Below are positions 7,644-15,834 of a DNA stretch of 64,000 nucleotides, piece after piece. The notes under the pieces are model-generated. The model had not been told where the DNA came from. It searched no databases and was given only the letters and a program-made list of their open reading frames with translations. Where the stretch lies: NCBI RefSeq assembly GCF_001905885.1, contig NZ_LIYH01000008.1:186001-250000 (forward strand), written 5' to 3'. A program made the position numbers and the translations under genes. This stretch comes from Streptomyces sp. CB03234. GTDB lineage: Bacteria; Actinomycetota; Actinomycetes; Streptomycetales; Streptomycetaceae. Within the stretch, counting starts at the first letter, position 1; each line of letters begins with the position of its first letter.

Positions 7644-9689
7644 ATGTCTTCCGCACTCCATCCCGCGCCGGCCGCCCTGCTGGCGCGCTCGCACCGCCTG
7701 GGCGCGGACCCGCGCAACACCAACTACGCGGGCGGCAACGCCTCCGCGAAGGGGACCGCCACGGATCCCGTGACCGGCGGCGACGTCGAGCTGCTGTGGG
7801 TCAAGGGCTCGGGCGGCGACCTCGGTACGCTCACCGAGGCGGGCCTGGCGGTGCTGCGCCTGGACCGGCTGCGGGCGCTGGCCCAGGTGTACCCGGGCGT
7901 GGAGCGTGAGGACGAGATGGTCGACGCGTTCGACTACTGCCTGCACGGCAAGGGCGGCGCCGCGCCGTCCATCGACACGGCGATGCACGGCCTGGTGGAC
8001 GCGCCGCACGTCGACCACCTCCACCCCGACTCGGGGATCGCGCTCGCCTGCGCCGCCGACGGGGAGAAGCTGACCGCCGAGTGCTTCGGCGACACGGTGG
8101 CGTGGGTGCCGTGGCGGCGTCCCGGCTTCCAGCTCGGGCTCGACATCGCCGCGGTCAAGGAGGCCAACCCGCGGGCCATCGGCTGCGTCCTCGGCGGCCA
8201 CGGCATCACCGCCTGGGGCGAGACCTCCGAGGAGTGCGAACGCAACTCACTGCACATCATCCGCACCGCCGAGGCGTTCCTCGCCGAGAGGGGCCGGCCG
8301 GATCCCTTCGGCCCGGTGATCGAGGGGTACGAGGCGCTGCCGCCGGCCGAGCGCCGTGAGCGGGCGGCGGCGCTGGCTCCGTACGTCCGCGCCGTGGCGT
8401 CCCAGGACCGCCCGCAGGTCGGCCACTTCACCGACTCCGAGGTGGTCCTCGACTTCCTGGCGCGTGCCGAACACGGCCGGCTGGCGGCCCTGGGCACGTC
8501 CTGCCCGGACCACTTCCTCCGTACGAAGGTCAGGCCGCTCGTCCTGCACGTGGTCCCCGGCGCGCCGCTGGAGGAGGCGGTGGCGCGCCTGCGGGAGCTG
8601 CACGCCGCCTACCGCGAGGAGTACTCGGCCTACTACGCGCGGCACGCCACGGCCGGCTCGCCGCCCATGCGCGGTGCGGACCCGGCGATCGTGCTCGTGC
8701 CGGGCGTGGGCATGTTCAGCTTCGGCAAGGACAAGCAGACGGCACGCGTGGCCGGTGAGTTCTACGTCAACGCGATCAACGTGATGCGCGGTGCCGAGGC
8801 GGTCTCGGCGTACTCCCCCATCGAGGAGTCGGAGAAGTTCCGCATCGAGTACTGGGCGCTGGAGGAGGCCAAGCTCCGGCGGATGCCGGAGCCCAGGCCG
8901 CTCGCGGCGCGGGTGGCGCTGGTGACGGGCGCGGGTAGCGGTATCGGGAAGGCCGTCGCGCGGCGGCTGTCGGCCGAGGGCGCGTGCGTCGTCGTCGCGG
9001 ACGTGAACGGCGAGAGTGCCGAGGCGGTGGCCGACGAGCTCGGCGGCGCGGACCGGGCGGTCGCCGTCACCATGGACGTCACCTCCGAGGACCGGATCGC
9101 CGAGGCGTTCTCGGCGGCTGTGCTGGCGTTCGGCGGGGTCGACCTGGTGGTCAACAACGCGGGCATCTCCATCTCGAAGCCCCTGCTGGAGACCACGGCG
9201 AGGGACTGGGACCTGCAGCACGACATCATGGCCCGCGGTTCCTTCCTGGTCTCCCGGGAGGCCGCGCGGATCATGATCGCCCAGGGCCTGGGCGGTGACC
9301 TGGTGTACATCGCGTCCAAGAACGCCGTCTTCGCGGGGCCCAACAACATCGCGTACTCGGCCACCAAGGCCGACCAGGCGCACCAGGTGCGGCTGCTGGC
9401 GGCCGAGCTGGGCGAGCACGGCATCCGTGTCAACGGCGTCAATCCCGACGGGGTGGTGCGCGGTTCCGGCATCTTCGCGGGCGGGTGGGGTGCGCGGCGG
9501 GCGGCGGTGTACGGGGTGGCGGAGGAGAAGCTCGGTGAGTTCTACGCCCAGCGGACCCTGCTCAAGCGGGAGGTGCTTCCGGAGCACGTGGCGAACGCGG
9601 TGTTCGCTCTGACGGGCGGGGAGCTGACGCACACGACCGGGCTGCACGTTCCGGTGGACGCCGGCGTGGCCGCCGCGTTCCTCCGGTGA
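7644..9689 (+). CDS. Bifunctional rhamnulose-1-phosphate aldolase / lactaldehyde dehydrogenase
   Basis: This 681-residue fusion catalyses the last two steps of rhamnose breakdown: cleavage of L-rhamnulose 1-phosphate to DHAP and L-lactaldehyde, then oxidation of the aldehyde. Residues 1 to about 400 form a class II (AraD/FucA-like) aldolase, with the zinc-site sequence HVDHLHPDS and the signature NTNYAGGNAS. From about residue 415 a short-chain dehydrogenase follows, with TGAGSGIG (NAD binding), NNAGIS, and the catalytic Ser of IASKNA and Tyr-Lys of YSATK. This layout is that of RhaEW/YuxG-type fusions. ATG 7644 has GAAGGA about 8 nt upstream. The last four bases overlap the start of rhaB, indicating translational coupling. 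Confidence 0.9.
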   Translation: MSSALHPAPAALLARSHRLGADPRNTNYAGGNASAKGTATDPVTGGDVELLWVKGSGGDLGTLTEAGLAVLRLDRLRALAQVYPGVEREDEMVDAFDYCLHGKGGAAPSIDTAMHGLVDAPHVDHLHPDSGIALACAADGEKLTAECFGDTVAWVPWRRPGFQLGLDIAAVKEANPRAIGCVLGGHGITAWGETSEECERNSLHIIRTAEAFLAERGRPDPFGPVIEGYEALPPAERRERAAALAPYVRAVASQDRPQVGHFTDSEVVLDFLARAEHGRLAALGTSCPDHFLRTKVRPLVLHVVPGAPLEEAVARLRELHAAYREEYSAYYARHATAGSPPMRGADPAIVLVPGVGMFSFGKDKQTARVAGEFYVNAINVMRGAEAVSAYSPIEESEKFRIEYWALEEAKLRRMPEPRPLAARVALVTGAGSGIGKAVARRLSAEGACVVVADVNGESAEAVADELGGADRAVAVTMDVTSEDRIAEAFSAAVLAFGGVDLVVNNAGISISKPLLETTARDWDLQHDIMARGSFLVSREAARIMIAQGLGGDLVYIASKNAVFAGPNNIAYSATKADQAHQVRLLAAELGEHGIRVNGVNPDGVVRGSGIFAGGWGARRAAVYGVAEEKLGEFYAQRTLLKREVLPEHVANAVFALTGGELTHTTGLHVPVDAGVAAAFLR

Positions 9690-11164
9690 GCGGTACGGCG
9701 TCGTACGCGGCCGTCGATCTGGGCGCGTCCAGCGGGCGCGTCATGGTCGGCCGGGTGGGCACCGGCCCGGCCGGGGCGGAATCGCTGGACCTGCTGGAGG
9801 TGCACCGCTTCCCCAACCGGCCGGTGCGGCTGGCCGAAGGGCTGCGGTGGGACGTCCTCGGCCTGTACGCCGGAGTCGTCGACGGGCTCCGCGCGGCCGG
9901 GCCGGTCGACTCGGTCGGCATCGACAGCTGGGCGGTCGACCACGGCCTGCTCGACGCGGACGGAACGCTGCTGGGCAATCCGGCGCATTACCGGGACGGC
10001 CGGACCGAAGGGGTGGCGGAGAAGGTGTGGGCGCGGGTGCCCGCGGCCGAGCTGTACGCGGTGACGGGCATTCAGTACGCGCCCTTCAACACGCTCTACC
10101 AACTGGTCGCGGCGCAGGGCACCGCCGGGCTCGCGGCGGCCCGGCGCCTGCTGCTGATCCCCGACCTCATCGCGTACTGGCTCACCGGCCGGCAGGGCAC
10201 GGAGCTGACGAACGCCTCGACCACCCAGCTGATCGACCCGCGCACCGGCGACTGGGCGCGGGACGTGGCCGCCCGGCTGGGCATCGACCTGACCCTCTTC
10301 CCGCCGCTGCGGCGCCCGGGCGACCCGGCGGGCACCCTCCTGCCCCACGTACGGGAGGCGACCGGGCTGCCGGGCCCCGTGCCGGTGACCACCGTCGCCT
10401 CGCACGACACCGCGTCGGCGGTCGCCGCCGTACCCGCGACGGGCGGGGGGAGGTTCGCCTACATCTGTACGGGCACCTGGTCGCTGGTGGGCCTGGAGCT
10501 GGACGCCCCGGTCCTCAGCGAGGCCAGTCGTACCGCCAACTTCACCAATGAGCTGGGCCTCGACGGCACGGTCCGCTACCTGCGCAACATCATGGGCCTG
10601 TGGCTCCTCCAGGAGTGCCTGCGGGAATGGGGCTCGCCGGAGCTCGCGCCGCTGCTCCGCGACGCGGCCGGGCAGCCGCCCCTGCGGTCGGTGGTCGACG
10701 CGGGCGATCCCGTGTTCCTGGCGCCCGGCCGGATGCCGGGGCGCATCGCCGACGCGTGCCGGGCCACCGGCCAGCCGGTGCCCTCCACCCGGGCGGAAAT
10801 CGCGCGCTGCATCCTGGACTCCCTCGCGCTGGCCCACCGGCTCGCCGTCGAGGACGCGCAGCGGCTCGCGGACCACCCCGTCGACGTCGTCCATGTGGTC
10901 GGCGGCGGGGCCCGCAACGCCCTGCTGTGCCAGCTCACCGCCGACGCGTGCGGTCTGCCCGTGATCGCGGGGCCGGCCGAAGCCGCGGCGCTGGGCAACG
11001 TGCTGGTGCAGGCGAGGGCCGGCGGCCTGGTCGGCGACCGGCCCGCGATGCGCCGCCTGCTCGCCCGTACCCAGCCCCTGACGCGCTATGAACCGACGGG
11101 TGACCGGACCGCGTGGGACGCGGCCGCCCGCCGGATGCTGCATCGACCGACCATAACTTCCTGA
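9686..11164 (+). CDS. rhaB: Rhamnulokinase (FGGY family)
   Basis: It phosphorylates L-rhamnulose at O1 with ATP, supplying the substrate of the preceding aldolase. The protein has 492 residues, standard for the family. The N-terminal ATP-binding motif is AVDLGASSGRVMVG and the sugar-site region holds IDSWAVDHGLLD. The second actin-like domain has TGTWSLVGLEL and VVGGGARNALLCQLTAD near the end, as in E. coli RhaB. The start is GTG 9686, overlapping the upstream TGA by four bases. Gene order isomerase, aldolase-dehydrogenase, kinase gives a full catabolic route; no rhamnose transporter or regulator is in the window. Confidence 0.92.
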   Translation: MSGTASYAAVDLGASSGRVMVGRVGTGPAGAESLDLLEVHRFPNRPVRLAEGLRWDVLGLYAGVVDGLRAAGPVDSVGIDSWAVDHGLLDADGTLLGNPAHYRDGRTEGVAEKVWARVPAAELYAVTGIQYAPFNTLYQLVAAQGTAGLAAARRLLLIPDLIAYWLTGRQGTELTNASTTQLIDPRTGDWARDVAARLGIDLTLFPPLRRPGDPAGTLLPHVREATGLPGPVPVTTVASHDTASAVAAVPATGGGRFAYICTGTWSLVGLELDAPVLSEASRTANFTNELGLDGTVRYLRNIMGLWLLQECLREWGSPELAPLLRDAAGQPPLRSVVDAGDPVFLAPGRMPGRIADACRATGQPVPSTRAEIARCILDSLALAHRLAVEDAQRLADHPVDVVHVVGGGARNALLCQLTADACGLPVIAGPAEAAALGNVLVQARAGGLVGDRPAMRRLLARTQPLTRYEPTGDRTAWDAAARRMLHRPTITS

Positions 11165-11320
11165 AGACAGAAGGGAAGGAGACACCTGCGTGTTTTGGTC
11201 GCGTTCGATGCGCCGTGCGGCCGGACACCCCATCGAAGGTGACACGAGAACCACCTGGCGGTTCCCGAGTCCCTAAGGTGAAGCCATGCCTGACCTCAGG
11301 GCCTCCAACCTCCGGAAAAC

Positions 11321-11365
11321 TTGCGCAACTTGGCGAAAACTTTTTCAGCCATGGCGAGACGTCTC
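11321..11365 (+). promoter_or_regulatory. Dyads upstream of the amylase-inhibitor gene
   Basis: Within the 227-bp gap 11165-11391 two palindromes stand out: TTGCGCAA (11321-11328) and GAGACGTCTC (11356-11365). They flank an AT-richer stretch with A and T runs. The first resembles the centre of LacI-type operators used by Streptomyces sugar regulators, but this is weak. A CATACT hexamer at 11366 might be a -10. The rest of the gap holds only a weak 5-bp hairpin at 11248-11264 after rhaB. Confidence 0.3.
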
Positions 11366-11391
11366 CATACTGAAGGTGACTCATTCGACCT

Positions 11392-11727
11392 ATGAAGGCT
11401 GGAGTTCTCGTGTCCCAGGCTGTGCGTTCAGTCATGTACGGAGTTGTGGGAGTGGTGCTGTCCGTCGCAGGCGCGACCCCGGCCGCGGCGGAGGCGACGG
11501 GTACCGGCGGCGCGGCACCGGCGTGCGTGGAGTACTCGGCGGGTTGGCGCTACACGTTCGTCAGCAACGGCTGTGAGAGTACGCAGCACGTGACGGTCGA
11601 GTACCGGGACGGCACCTCGATGCCCTGCCGTACGGCGGCCCCCGGCGACACCGTGACCTTTCCCGGTTACGGCACGACCGGGAACGACGTTCTCGGTGTG
11701 GTGCTCTGCGACACCACCACCGTCTGA
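11392..11727 (+). CDS. Secreted alpha-amylase inhibitor, tendamistat family
   Basis: This 111-residue preprotein would inhibit animal-type alpha-amylases by occupying the active-site cleft. Residues 1 to about 33 are a Sec signal peptide ending in ATPAAA. The mature part keeps the family hallmarks: the Trp-Arg-Tyr inhibitory triad (SAGWRYTF) and four cysteines (PACVEY, SNGCES, MPCRT, VVLCDT) placed to form two disulfides, as in tendamistat, Haim and parvulustat. ATG 11392 was taken as start; GAAGGTG lies rather far upstream (about 14 nt), so an internal GTG or ATG start within the signal peptide is possible. It is followed by its own terminator. Its position after the rhamnose operon may be incidental. 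Confidence 0.85.
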   Translation: MKAGVLVSQAVRSVMYGVVGVVLSVAGATPAAAEATGTGGAAPACVEYSAGWRYTFVSNGCESTQHVTVEYRDGTSMPCRTAAPGDTVTFPGYGTTGNDVLGVVLCDTTTV

Positions 11728-11743
11728 CCTCGCCCTCGCCACC

Positions 11744-11771
11744 GTGGCGCCGGTCCGCCGGCCGGCGCCAC
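11744..11771 (+). terminator. Terminator after the amylase-inhibitor gene
   Basis: GTGGCGCCGG (11744-11753) pairs with CCGGCGCCAC (11762-11771) around an 8-nt loop, 17 nt after the stop codon. The following C-rich stretch to the lipase start (11772-11964) shows no clear promoter. Confidence 0.7.
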
Positions 11772-11964
11772 CCACGGCTCACGAAGTATCTGCCGCACGC
11801 CTCTTGCCCTCCGCCACATACCCGGCAGTAACCTTTCGGCACCTCCTCGGCACCTCGTGCCCCTCGGTCTTTCCGTGACCCGGGAATGACGCGCTCCGCA
11901 ACAGCCCCCCTCCGCCCCAGGCGTTGCTCCGTGCCCCGCTCCCCCCTTCCCCGTGAGGTCACTC

Positions 11965-12648
11965 GTGAGAAAGCCCGCACTCGTCGCCTGCCTCGCTGTC
12001 GCCGTCCTGGCCCTGCTGTCCTGGGCCCCCGCCGGCGCGGCCGGGACATCGACGTTCCGTTCCACCAGCCATCCGGTCCTGTTCGTGCACGGCTACAACG
12101 GCAGCGCGGCCAACTGGGACACCATGGCGAGCCGGTTCAGGAACGACGACTGGCCCGCCTCGCACCTGCGTCAGTGGCAGTACGACTCACAGCAGGCGAA
12201 CGCCACCACCGCCCAGGAACTCGCCGCGGAGGTCGACCGGCTGCTGGCCGCCACCGGCGCCTCGAAGGTCGATGTCGTCACCCACTCCATGGGCGGACTC
12301 TCCTCGCGCCACTACGCCAAGTACCTCGACGGCAGCGCCCGGATCGACACATGGGTCTCGCTCGCGGGTCCCAACCACGGCACCGACACGGCGAACACCT
12401 GCTTCGACGCCTCCTGCTACGACATGCGCATCGGCTCGGACTTCCTCACCGCCCTCAACTCCGGTGACGAAACCCCGGGAAGCCCCCGGTACGCGACCTG
12501 GTGGTCGCCCTGCGACACCTTCATCAACCCCGACAGCAGCGTCTCCCTCGACGGTGCCACCAACAGGCAGACCGCCTGCATCGGCCACAGCGCGTTCCTG
12601 ACGGACGCCACTGTGTACGCCCAGGTCCGCGACACGATCAACCACTGA
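11965..12648 (+). CDS. Secreted triacylglycerol lipase / esterase (alpha/beta hydrolase)
   Basis: This exported serine hydrolase most resembles secreted actinomycete lipases of the LipA/EstA type. With the start at GTG 11965 it has 227 residues: a signal peptide of about 26 residues, then HPVLFVHGYNGSAANWD, whose HG carries the oxyanion hole. The nucleophile elbow is THSMGGLSSR, followed by SLAGPNHGT and a C-terminal GHSAFL likely carrying the catalytic His. Cys residues in CFDASC and in the WWSPCD/TACIG region could form disulfides. GTG 11953 is an alternative start four codons upstream; 11965 is favoured because GAGG lies six bases before it. Its lipid substrate is unknown. Confidence 0.85.
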   Translation: MRKPALVACLAVAVLALLSWAPAGAAGTSTFRSTSHPVLFVHGYNGSAANWDTMASRFRNDDWPASHLRQWQYDSQQANATTAQELAAEVDRLLAATGASKVDVVTHSMGGLSSRHYAKYLDGSARIDTWVSLAGPNHGTDTANTCFDASCYDMRIGSDFLTALNSGDETPGSPRYATWWSPCDTFINPDSSVSLDGATNRQTACIGHSAFLTDATVYAQVRDTINH

Positions 12649-12701
12649 CCCATCACGCCCGGCCAAGCCCCGGCCGAGCCCCCGGCCTAGCCGCCTGAGC
12701 G

Positions 12702-12711
12702 ACCGCTCGGT
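12702..12711 (+). promoter_or_regulatory. Operator-like dyad overlapping a possible -10
   Basis: ACCGCTCGGT is a 4-2-4 inverted repeat of the type bound by some TetR-family repressors. It overlaps the first base of TATGTT (12711-12716), a plausible -10 for the carboxylesterase gene. No TetR gene is adjacent. Confidence 0.35.
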
Positions 12712-12745
12712 ATGTTGTGGGCTCCATGACGTCGAGGGGGTACGA

Positions 12746-14206
12746 ATGGATATGGTCGTCACCATCAAGCAGGGCCGCCTGCGCGGGCGCGTCACCGACA
12801 ACGTCGCCTCGTTCCTCGGCATCCCGTACGCCGCCGCTCCCAGGGGCGACGGGCTGTACCGGGCGCCCGCTCCGCCGGAGGGCTGGGACGGGGTCCGGGA
12901 GGCGGTCGGGTTCGGGCCGACGGCTCCCGCGCCGGCCTACCCGCCGGCCTTGGCCCGGTTGCTGCCCGAACCGTCCATACCTGGCGAGGACTTCCTCAAC
13001 CTCAATGTGTGGACGCCCGACCCCGCGGCCTCGGGCCTGCCCGTGTTCGTGTGGATCCACGGGGGTGCCTTCATGCACGGCTCCTCGGCCGTCCCCACGT
13101 ACGACGGGCACGCCTTCGCCCGGGACGGTGTCGTCTTCGTCTCCCTCAACTACCGGCTCGGCGTACCCGGCTTCGCGCTCTTCCCCGACGCCCCGGCCAA
13201 CCTGGGCCTGCGCGACCAAGTGGCGGCGCTGGCCTGGGTCCAGGAGAACATCGCCGCGTTCGGGGGCGACCCGGGGCAGGTCACCGTGGCCGGCGAGTCC
13301 GCGGGGGCCATGAGCGTCGTCTCACTGCTGTCCAGCGGCCACAGCGCCGGGCTGTTCCACCGCGCCGTCGCGCAGAGCGGCGCCGGCCAGGGATACGTGA
13401 CCGCCGAGGACGCCCGGCTGGTGACCTCGGAAGCGGCACGGCTCCTCGGGGTGGAACCGACCGCCCGCGCGTTCGCCTCCGTACCACTGCCGGACCTTCT
13501 CACGGCCCAACGGCGCATCTCCGCCGACCTCGGCTCACGGCCCGGTCACGGCCGCTACGGACCCAGCGTGGTGGCGGCCGCGATGCCGTTTCCGCCGGTC
13601 GTGGACGGCGACGTACTGGAGCGGCCACCGCTCGACGCGATCGCCGCCGGCGCGGGCCACGGTGTTCCGCTGCTCACGGGCACCACCACCGAGGAACAGC
13701 GGCTGTTCCTCGTCCCGACCGGTGCCGCCGGGGCCATCGGGGCGGACGCGGTGCGGTCCCTGGCCACGCCGGCCGTCGCGGACGCCTACGCCGAGGCCCG
13801 GCCCGGTGCCACGCCGGGCGATGTGCTGGCCGCCGTACTCACCGACCGCTATTTCCGGCTGCCCGCGATCCGGATGGCGGAGGCCCGCGCCCGGGCCGGC
13901 GCCACCACCCATATGTACGAGTTCGCCTGGCGCACTCCGGTCGGCGACCTCGGCGCCTGCCACGCCCTGGAGATCGGCTTCGCCTTCGACACCCTGGACA
14001 GGCCGGGCGCCGAGGGGCTGGCCGGCCACGAGGCACCGGAGGACCTCGCGCGCCGGATGCACGCCGCCTGGGTGGCGTTCACCGCGCACGGCGACCCCGG
14101 CTGGGAGCCGTACGGTCTCCAGCGCCGCCCCGTGATGGTCTTCGACCATCCGGAACAGGGCGTCGTGGAGGACCCGCGCGGGGCGGAGCGGCGGTTGTGG
14201 AACTGA
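12746..14206 (+). CDS. Type B carboxylesterase
   Basis: This is a cytoplasmic serine esterase of the cholinesterase/para-nitrobenzyl esterase family, 486 residues and near family length. The N-terminus shows GRVTDNVASFLGIPYAAAP and the family signature EDFLNLNVW. The oxyanion hole is in WIHGGAFMHGS, the nucleophile Ser in VTVAGESAGAMS, the acidic residue likely in the TGTTTEEQR region, and the catalytic His in LGACHALEIGFAF. There is no signal peptide. ATG 12746 is used, with GAGGGGG about 8 nt upstream; an internal ATG two codons on is possible. It converges on gap across a perfect terminator. Its substrate cannot be told from sequence. Confidence 0.88.
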   Translation: MDMVVTIKQGRLRGRVTDNVASFLGIPYAAAPRGDGLYRAPAPPEGWDGVREAVGFGPTAPAPAYPPALARLLPEPSIPGEDFLNLNVWTPDPAASGLPVFVWIHGGAFMHGSSAVPTYDGHAFARDGVVFVSLNYRLGVPGFALFPDAPANLGLRDQVAALAWVQENIAAFGGDPGQVTVAGESAGAMSVVSLLSSGHSAGLFHRAVAQSGAGQGYVTAEDARLVTSEAARLLGVEPTARAFASVPLPDLLTAQRRISADLGSRPGHGRYGPSVVAAAMPFPPVVDGDVLERPPLDAIAAGAGHGVPLLTGTTTEEQRLFLVPTGAAGAIGADAVRSLATPAVADAYAEARPGATPGDVLAAVLTDRYFRLPAIRMAEARARAGATTHMYEFAWRTPVGDLGACHALEIGFAFDTLDRPGAEGLAGHEAPEDLARRMHAAWVAFTAHGDPGWEPYGLQRRPVMVFDHPEQGVVEDPRGAERRLWN

Positions 14207-14243
14207 CTCCGTGAGGCAGACCGGCGGGGTCTGCCTCACGGAG
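14207..14243. terminator. Bidirectional terminator between carboxylesterase and gap
   Basis: A perfect 16-bp stem, CTCCGTGAGGCAGACC (14207-14222) and GGTCTGCCTCACGGAG (14228-14243), encloses a 5-nt loop. It begins at the first base after the esterase stop and lies 12 nt from the end of gap, so it can serve both convergent genes. Confidence 0.88.
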
Positions 14244-14255
14244 GGTCCGCCGGCG

Positions 14256-15701
14256 TCAGACCGCCGGGGCCGGGTAGGTCGGGTACTCCACCCCGGAGAC
14301 GTGCTGGACGACGCGGATGACCTGGCAGGAGTAGCCGAACTCGTTGTCGTACCACAGGTAGAGGATCGCGTTGTCACCGTCGACCTTGGTGGCGCCGGCA
14401 TCGACGATCGAGGCGTGGCGCGAGCCGATGAAGTCGCTGGAGACCGCGTCGGGGGCCGTCGTGAAGTCGATCTGGCGCTTGAGCGGCGAGGTCAGCGACA
14501 CGTCGCGGAGGTAGTCGAGGATGTCCTCGCGGGTCGTCTCCCGCCCGAGCCGCAGGCTGAGGATCGCGATCGAGACGTCCGGCACCGGAACGCGGATCGA
14601 GCTGCCGGTGATCGGCGCCTTGAGGTCGGGCAGCGCCTTGGCGACCGCGGAAGCGGCACCGGTCTCCGTGATGACCATGTTGAGCGGCGCGGAGCGGCCC
14701 CGGCGGTCGGCCTTGTGGTAGTTGTCCAGCAGGTTCTGGTCGTTGGTGAACGAGTGGACGGTCTCCACGTGGCCGCGCAGTACGCCGAACTCGTCGTCCA
14801 TGGCCTTCAGTGGCGGGACGATCGCGTTGGTGGTGCAGGACGCGCACGACAGGATCTGCTCGTCCGGCTTGATCATGTCGTGGTTGACGCCGTGGACGAT
14901 GTTGGGGACGTCGCCCTTGCCCGGGGCGGTCAGGACGACCTTCTCGATACCGGGGCGCAGGTGCTTCGACAGGCCCTCGCGGTCACGCCACTTGCCGGTG
15001 TTGTCGATGAGGATGGCGTCCTTGATGCCGTACGCCGTGTAGTCGACCTCCGACGGGTCGCCCGCGTAGATCACCTTGATCTCGTTGCCGTTGGCGACGA
15101 TCGTGCTGTTCGCCTCGTCCACGGTGATCGTGCCCTGGAACTGGCCGTGGATGGAGTCGCGGCGCAGCAGCGAGGCGCGCTTGACGATGTCCTGTTCGCC
15201 GCCCTGGCGGACGACGATGGCGCGCAGGCGCAGGCCGTTGCCGGATCCGGCCTTCTCGATGAGCAGGCGGGCGACGAGGCGGCCGATGCGCCCGAAGCCG
15301 TAAAGAACGACGTCGCGCGCCTGACGGCGCTCGATCTTGTTGGCCCCCGTGGCGCCGGCGACGGCCTCGGCGGTGAACTCCGCCACCGAGAGACCTCGGT
15401 CGTCGGTCCAGTACGTGGCGGCGAGCATGCCGATGTCGATCTGGGAAGGGCCGAGATCGAGCGTCGTCAGCGCCTGCAGGAACGGCATCGTGTCGGTGAC
15501 GGAAAGTTCCTCACCGGCGATCTGCCGCGCGAATCGGTGGGTCTTGAGGATGCTGACCACCGACTTGTTCACCAAGGAACGGCTGTGGAGCAGGACTGTG
15601 ACGTCCCGCTCCCGCTGCAGCTTCCCGATGATCGGGATCATCGACTCCGCGATCTCCTCGCGGTTTTTCCAGCTGGTGAACGAGTCCTCATTGACAGTCA
15701 C
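14256..15701 (-). CDS. gap: Glyceraldehyde-3-phosphate dehydrogenase, long (481-residue) type
   Basis: It oxidises glyceraldehyde 3-phosphate to 1,3-bisphosphoglycerate using NAD(P). The protein has an N-terminal extension of about 130 residues of unknown function before the Rossmann motif VLYGFGRIGRLVARLL. The catalytic cysteine lies in SCASCTTNAI, and WYDNEFGYS near the C-terminus is the family signature. Streptomycetes carry this long form beside the standard 335-residue glycolytic enzyme; the extra copy may work in gluconeogenesis, stress or resistance to GAPDH inhibitors such as pentalenolactone, which I cannot decide here. The start is GTG 15701 with GAAAG about 8 nt upstream. Two mini-ORFs precede it. 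Confidence 0.92.
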   Translation of the reverse strand: MTVNEDSFTSWKNREEIAESMIPIIGKLQRERDVTVLLHSRSLVNKSVVSILKTHRFARQIAGEELSVTDTMPFLQALTTLDLGPSQIDIGMLAATYWTDDRGLSVAEFTAEAVAGATGANKIERRQARDVVLYGFGRIGRLVARLLIEKAGSGNGLRLRAIVVRQGGEQDIVKRASLLRRDSIHGQFQGTITVDEANSTIVANGNEIKVIYAGDPSEVDYTAYGIKDAILIDNTGKWRDREGLSKHLRPGIEKVVLTAPGKGDVPNIVHGVNHDMIKPDEQILSCASCTTNAIVPPLKAMDDEFGVLRGHVETVHSFTNDQNLLDNYHKADRRGRSAPLNMVITETGAASAVAKALPDLKAPITGSSIRVPVPDVSIAILSLRLGRETTREDILDYLRDVSLTSPLKRQIDFTTAPDAVSSDFIGSRHASIVDAGATKVDGDNAILYLWYDNEFGYSCQVIRVVQHVSGVEYPTYPAPAV

Positions 15702-15732
15702 AGGTTCATCTTTCGAGCTAGGCGGTGCTCAT
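15698..15732 (-). promoter_or_regulatory. Mini-ORFs immediately upstream of gap
   Basis: Reading down the minus strand, a strong ribosome-binding site GGAGGGGGG (15748-15740) precedes ATG 15732, but that frame stops after four codons (Met-Ser-Thr-Ala, TAG at 15720-15718). A second mini-ORF, Met-Asn-Leu-stop (15709-15698), ends in a TGA that overlaps the gap GTG start. The best ribosome-binding site in the leader therefore serves a four-codon ORF, suggesting reinitiation or leader control of gap. Confidence 0.35.
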
Positions 15733-15750
15733 ATGCTAACCCCCCTCCAT

Positions 15751-15764
15751 TTTGATCATTCAAA
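15751..15764 (-). promoter_or_regulatory. AT-rich dyad upstream of gap
   Basis: TTTGATCATTCAAA has perfect TTTGA/TCAAA half-sites four bases apart, in an otherwise GC-rich region. It lies 50 bp upstream of the gap start codon and could be a repressor site or part of the promoter. The remainder of 15765-15834 shows nothing further. Confidence 0.35.
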
Positions 15765-15834
15765 CGGGCCACCTGAGCGGGATGCCAGGTCTATCTGATG
15801 GCGTTTGTGCCTATTTACTCCACCGGACAGGGCG

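Noticed and set aside
11248..11264. Hairpin GAACC/GGTTC after rhaB as terminator
   Set aside because: Stem of only five pairs with a 7-nt loop; too weak to list as a terminator.
12658..12692. CCCGGCCnAG short repeats after the lipase gene
   Set aside because: Three degenerate GC-rich units, as expected by chance at this base composition.
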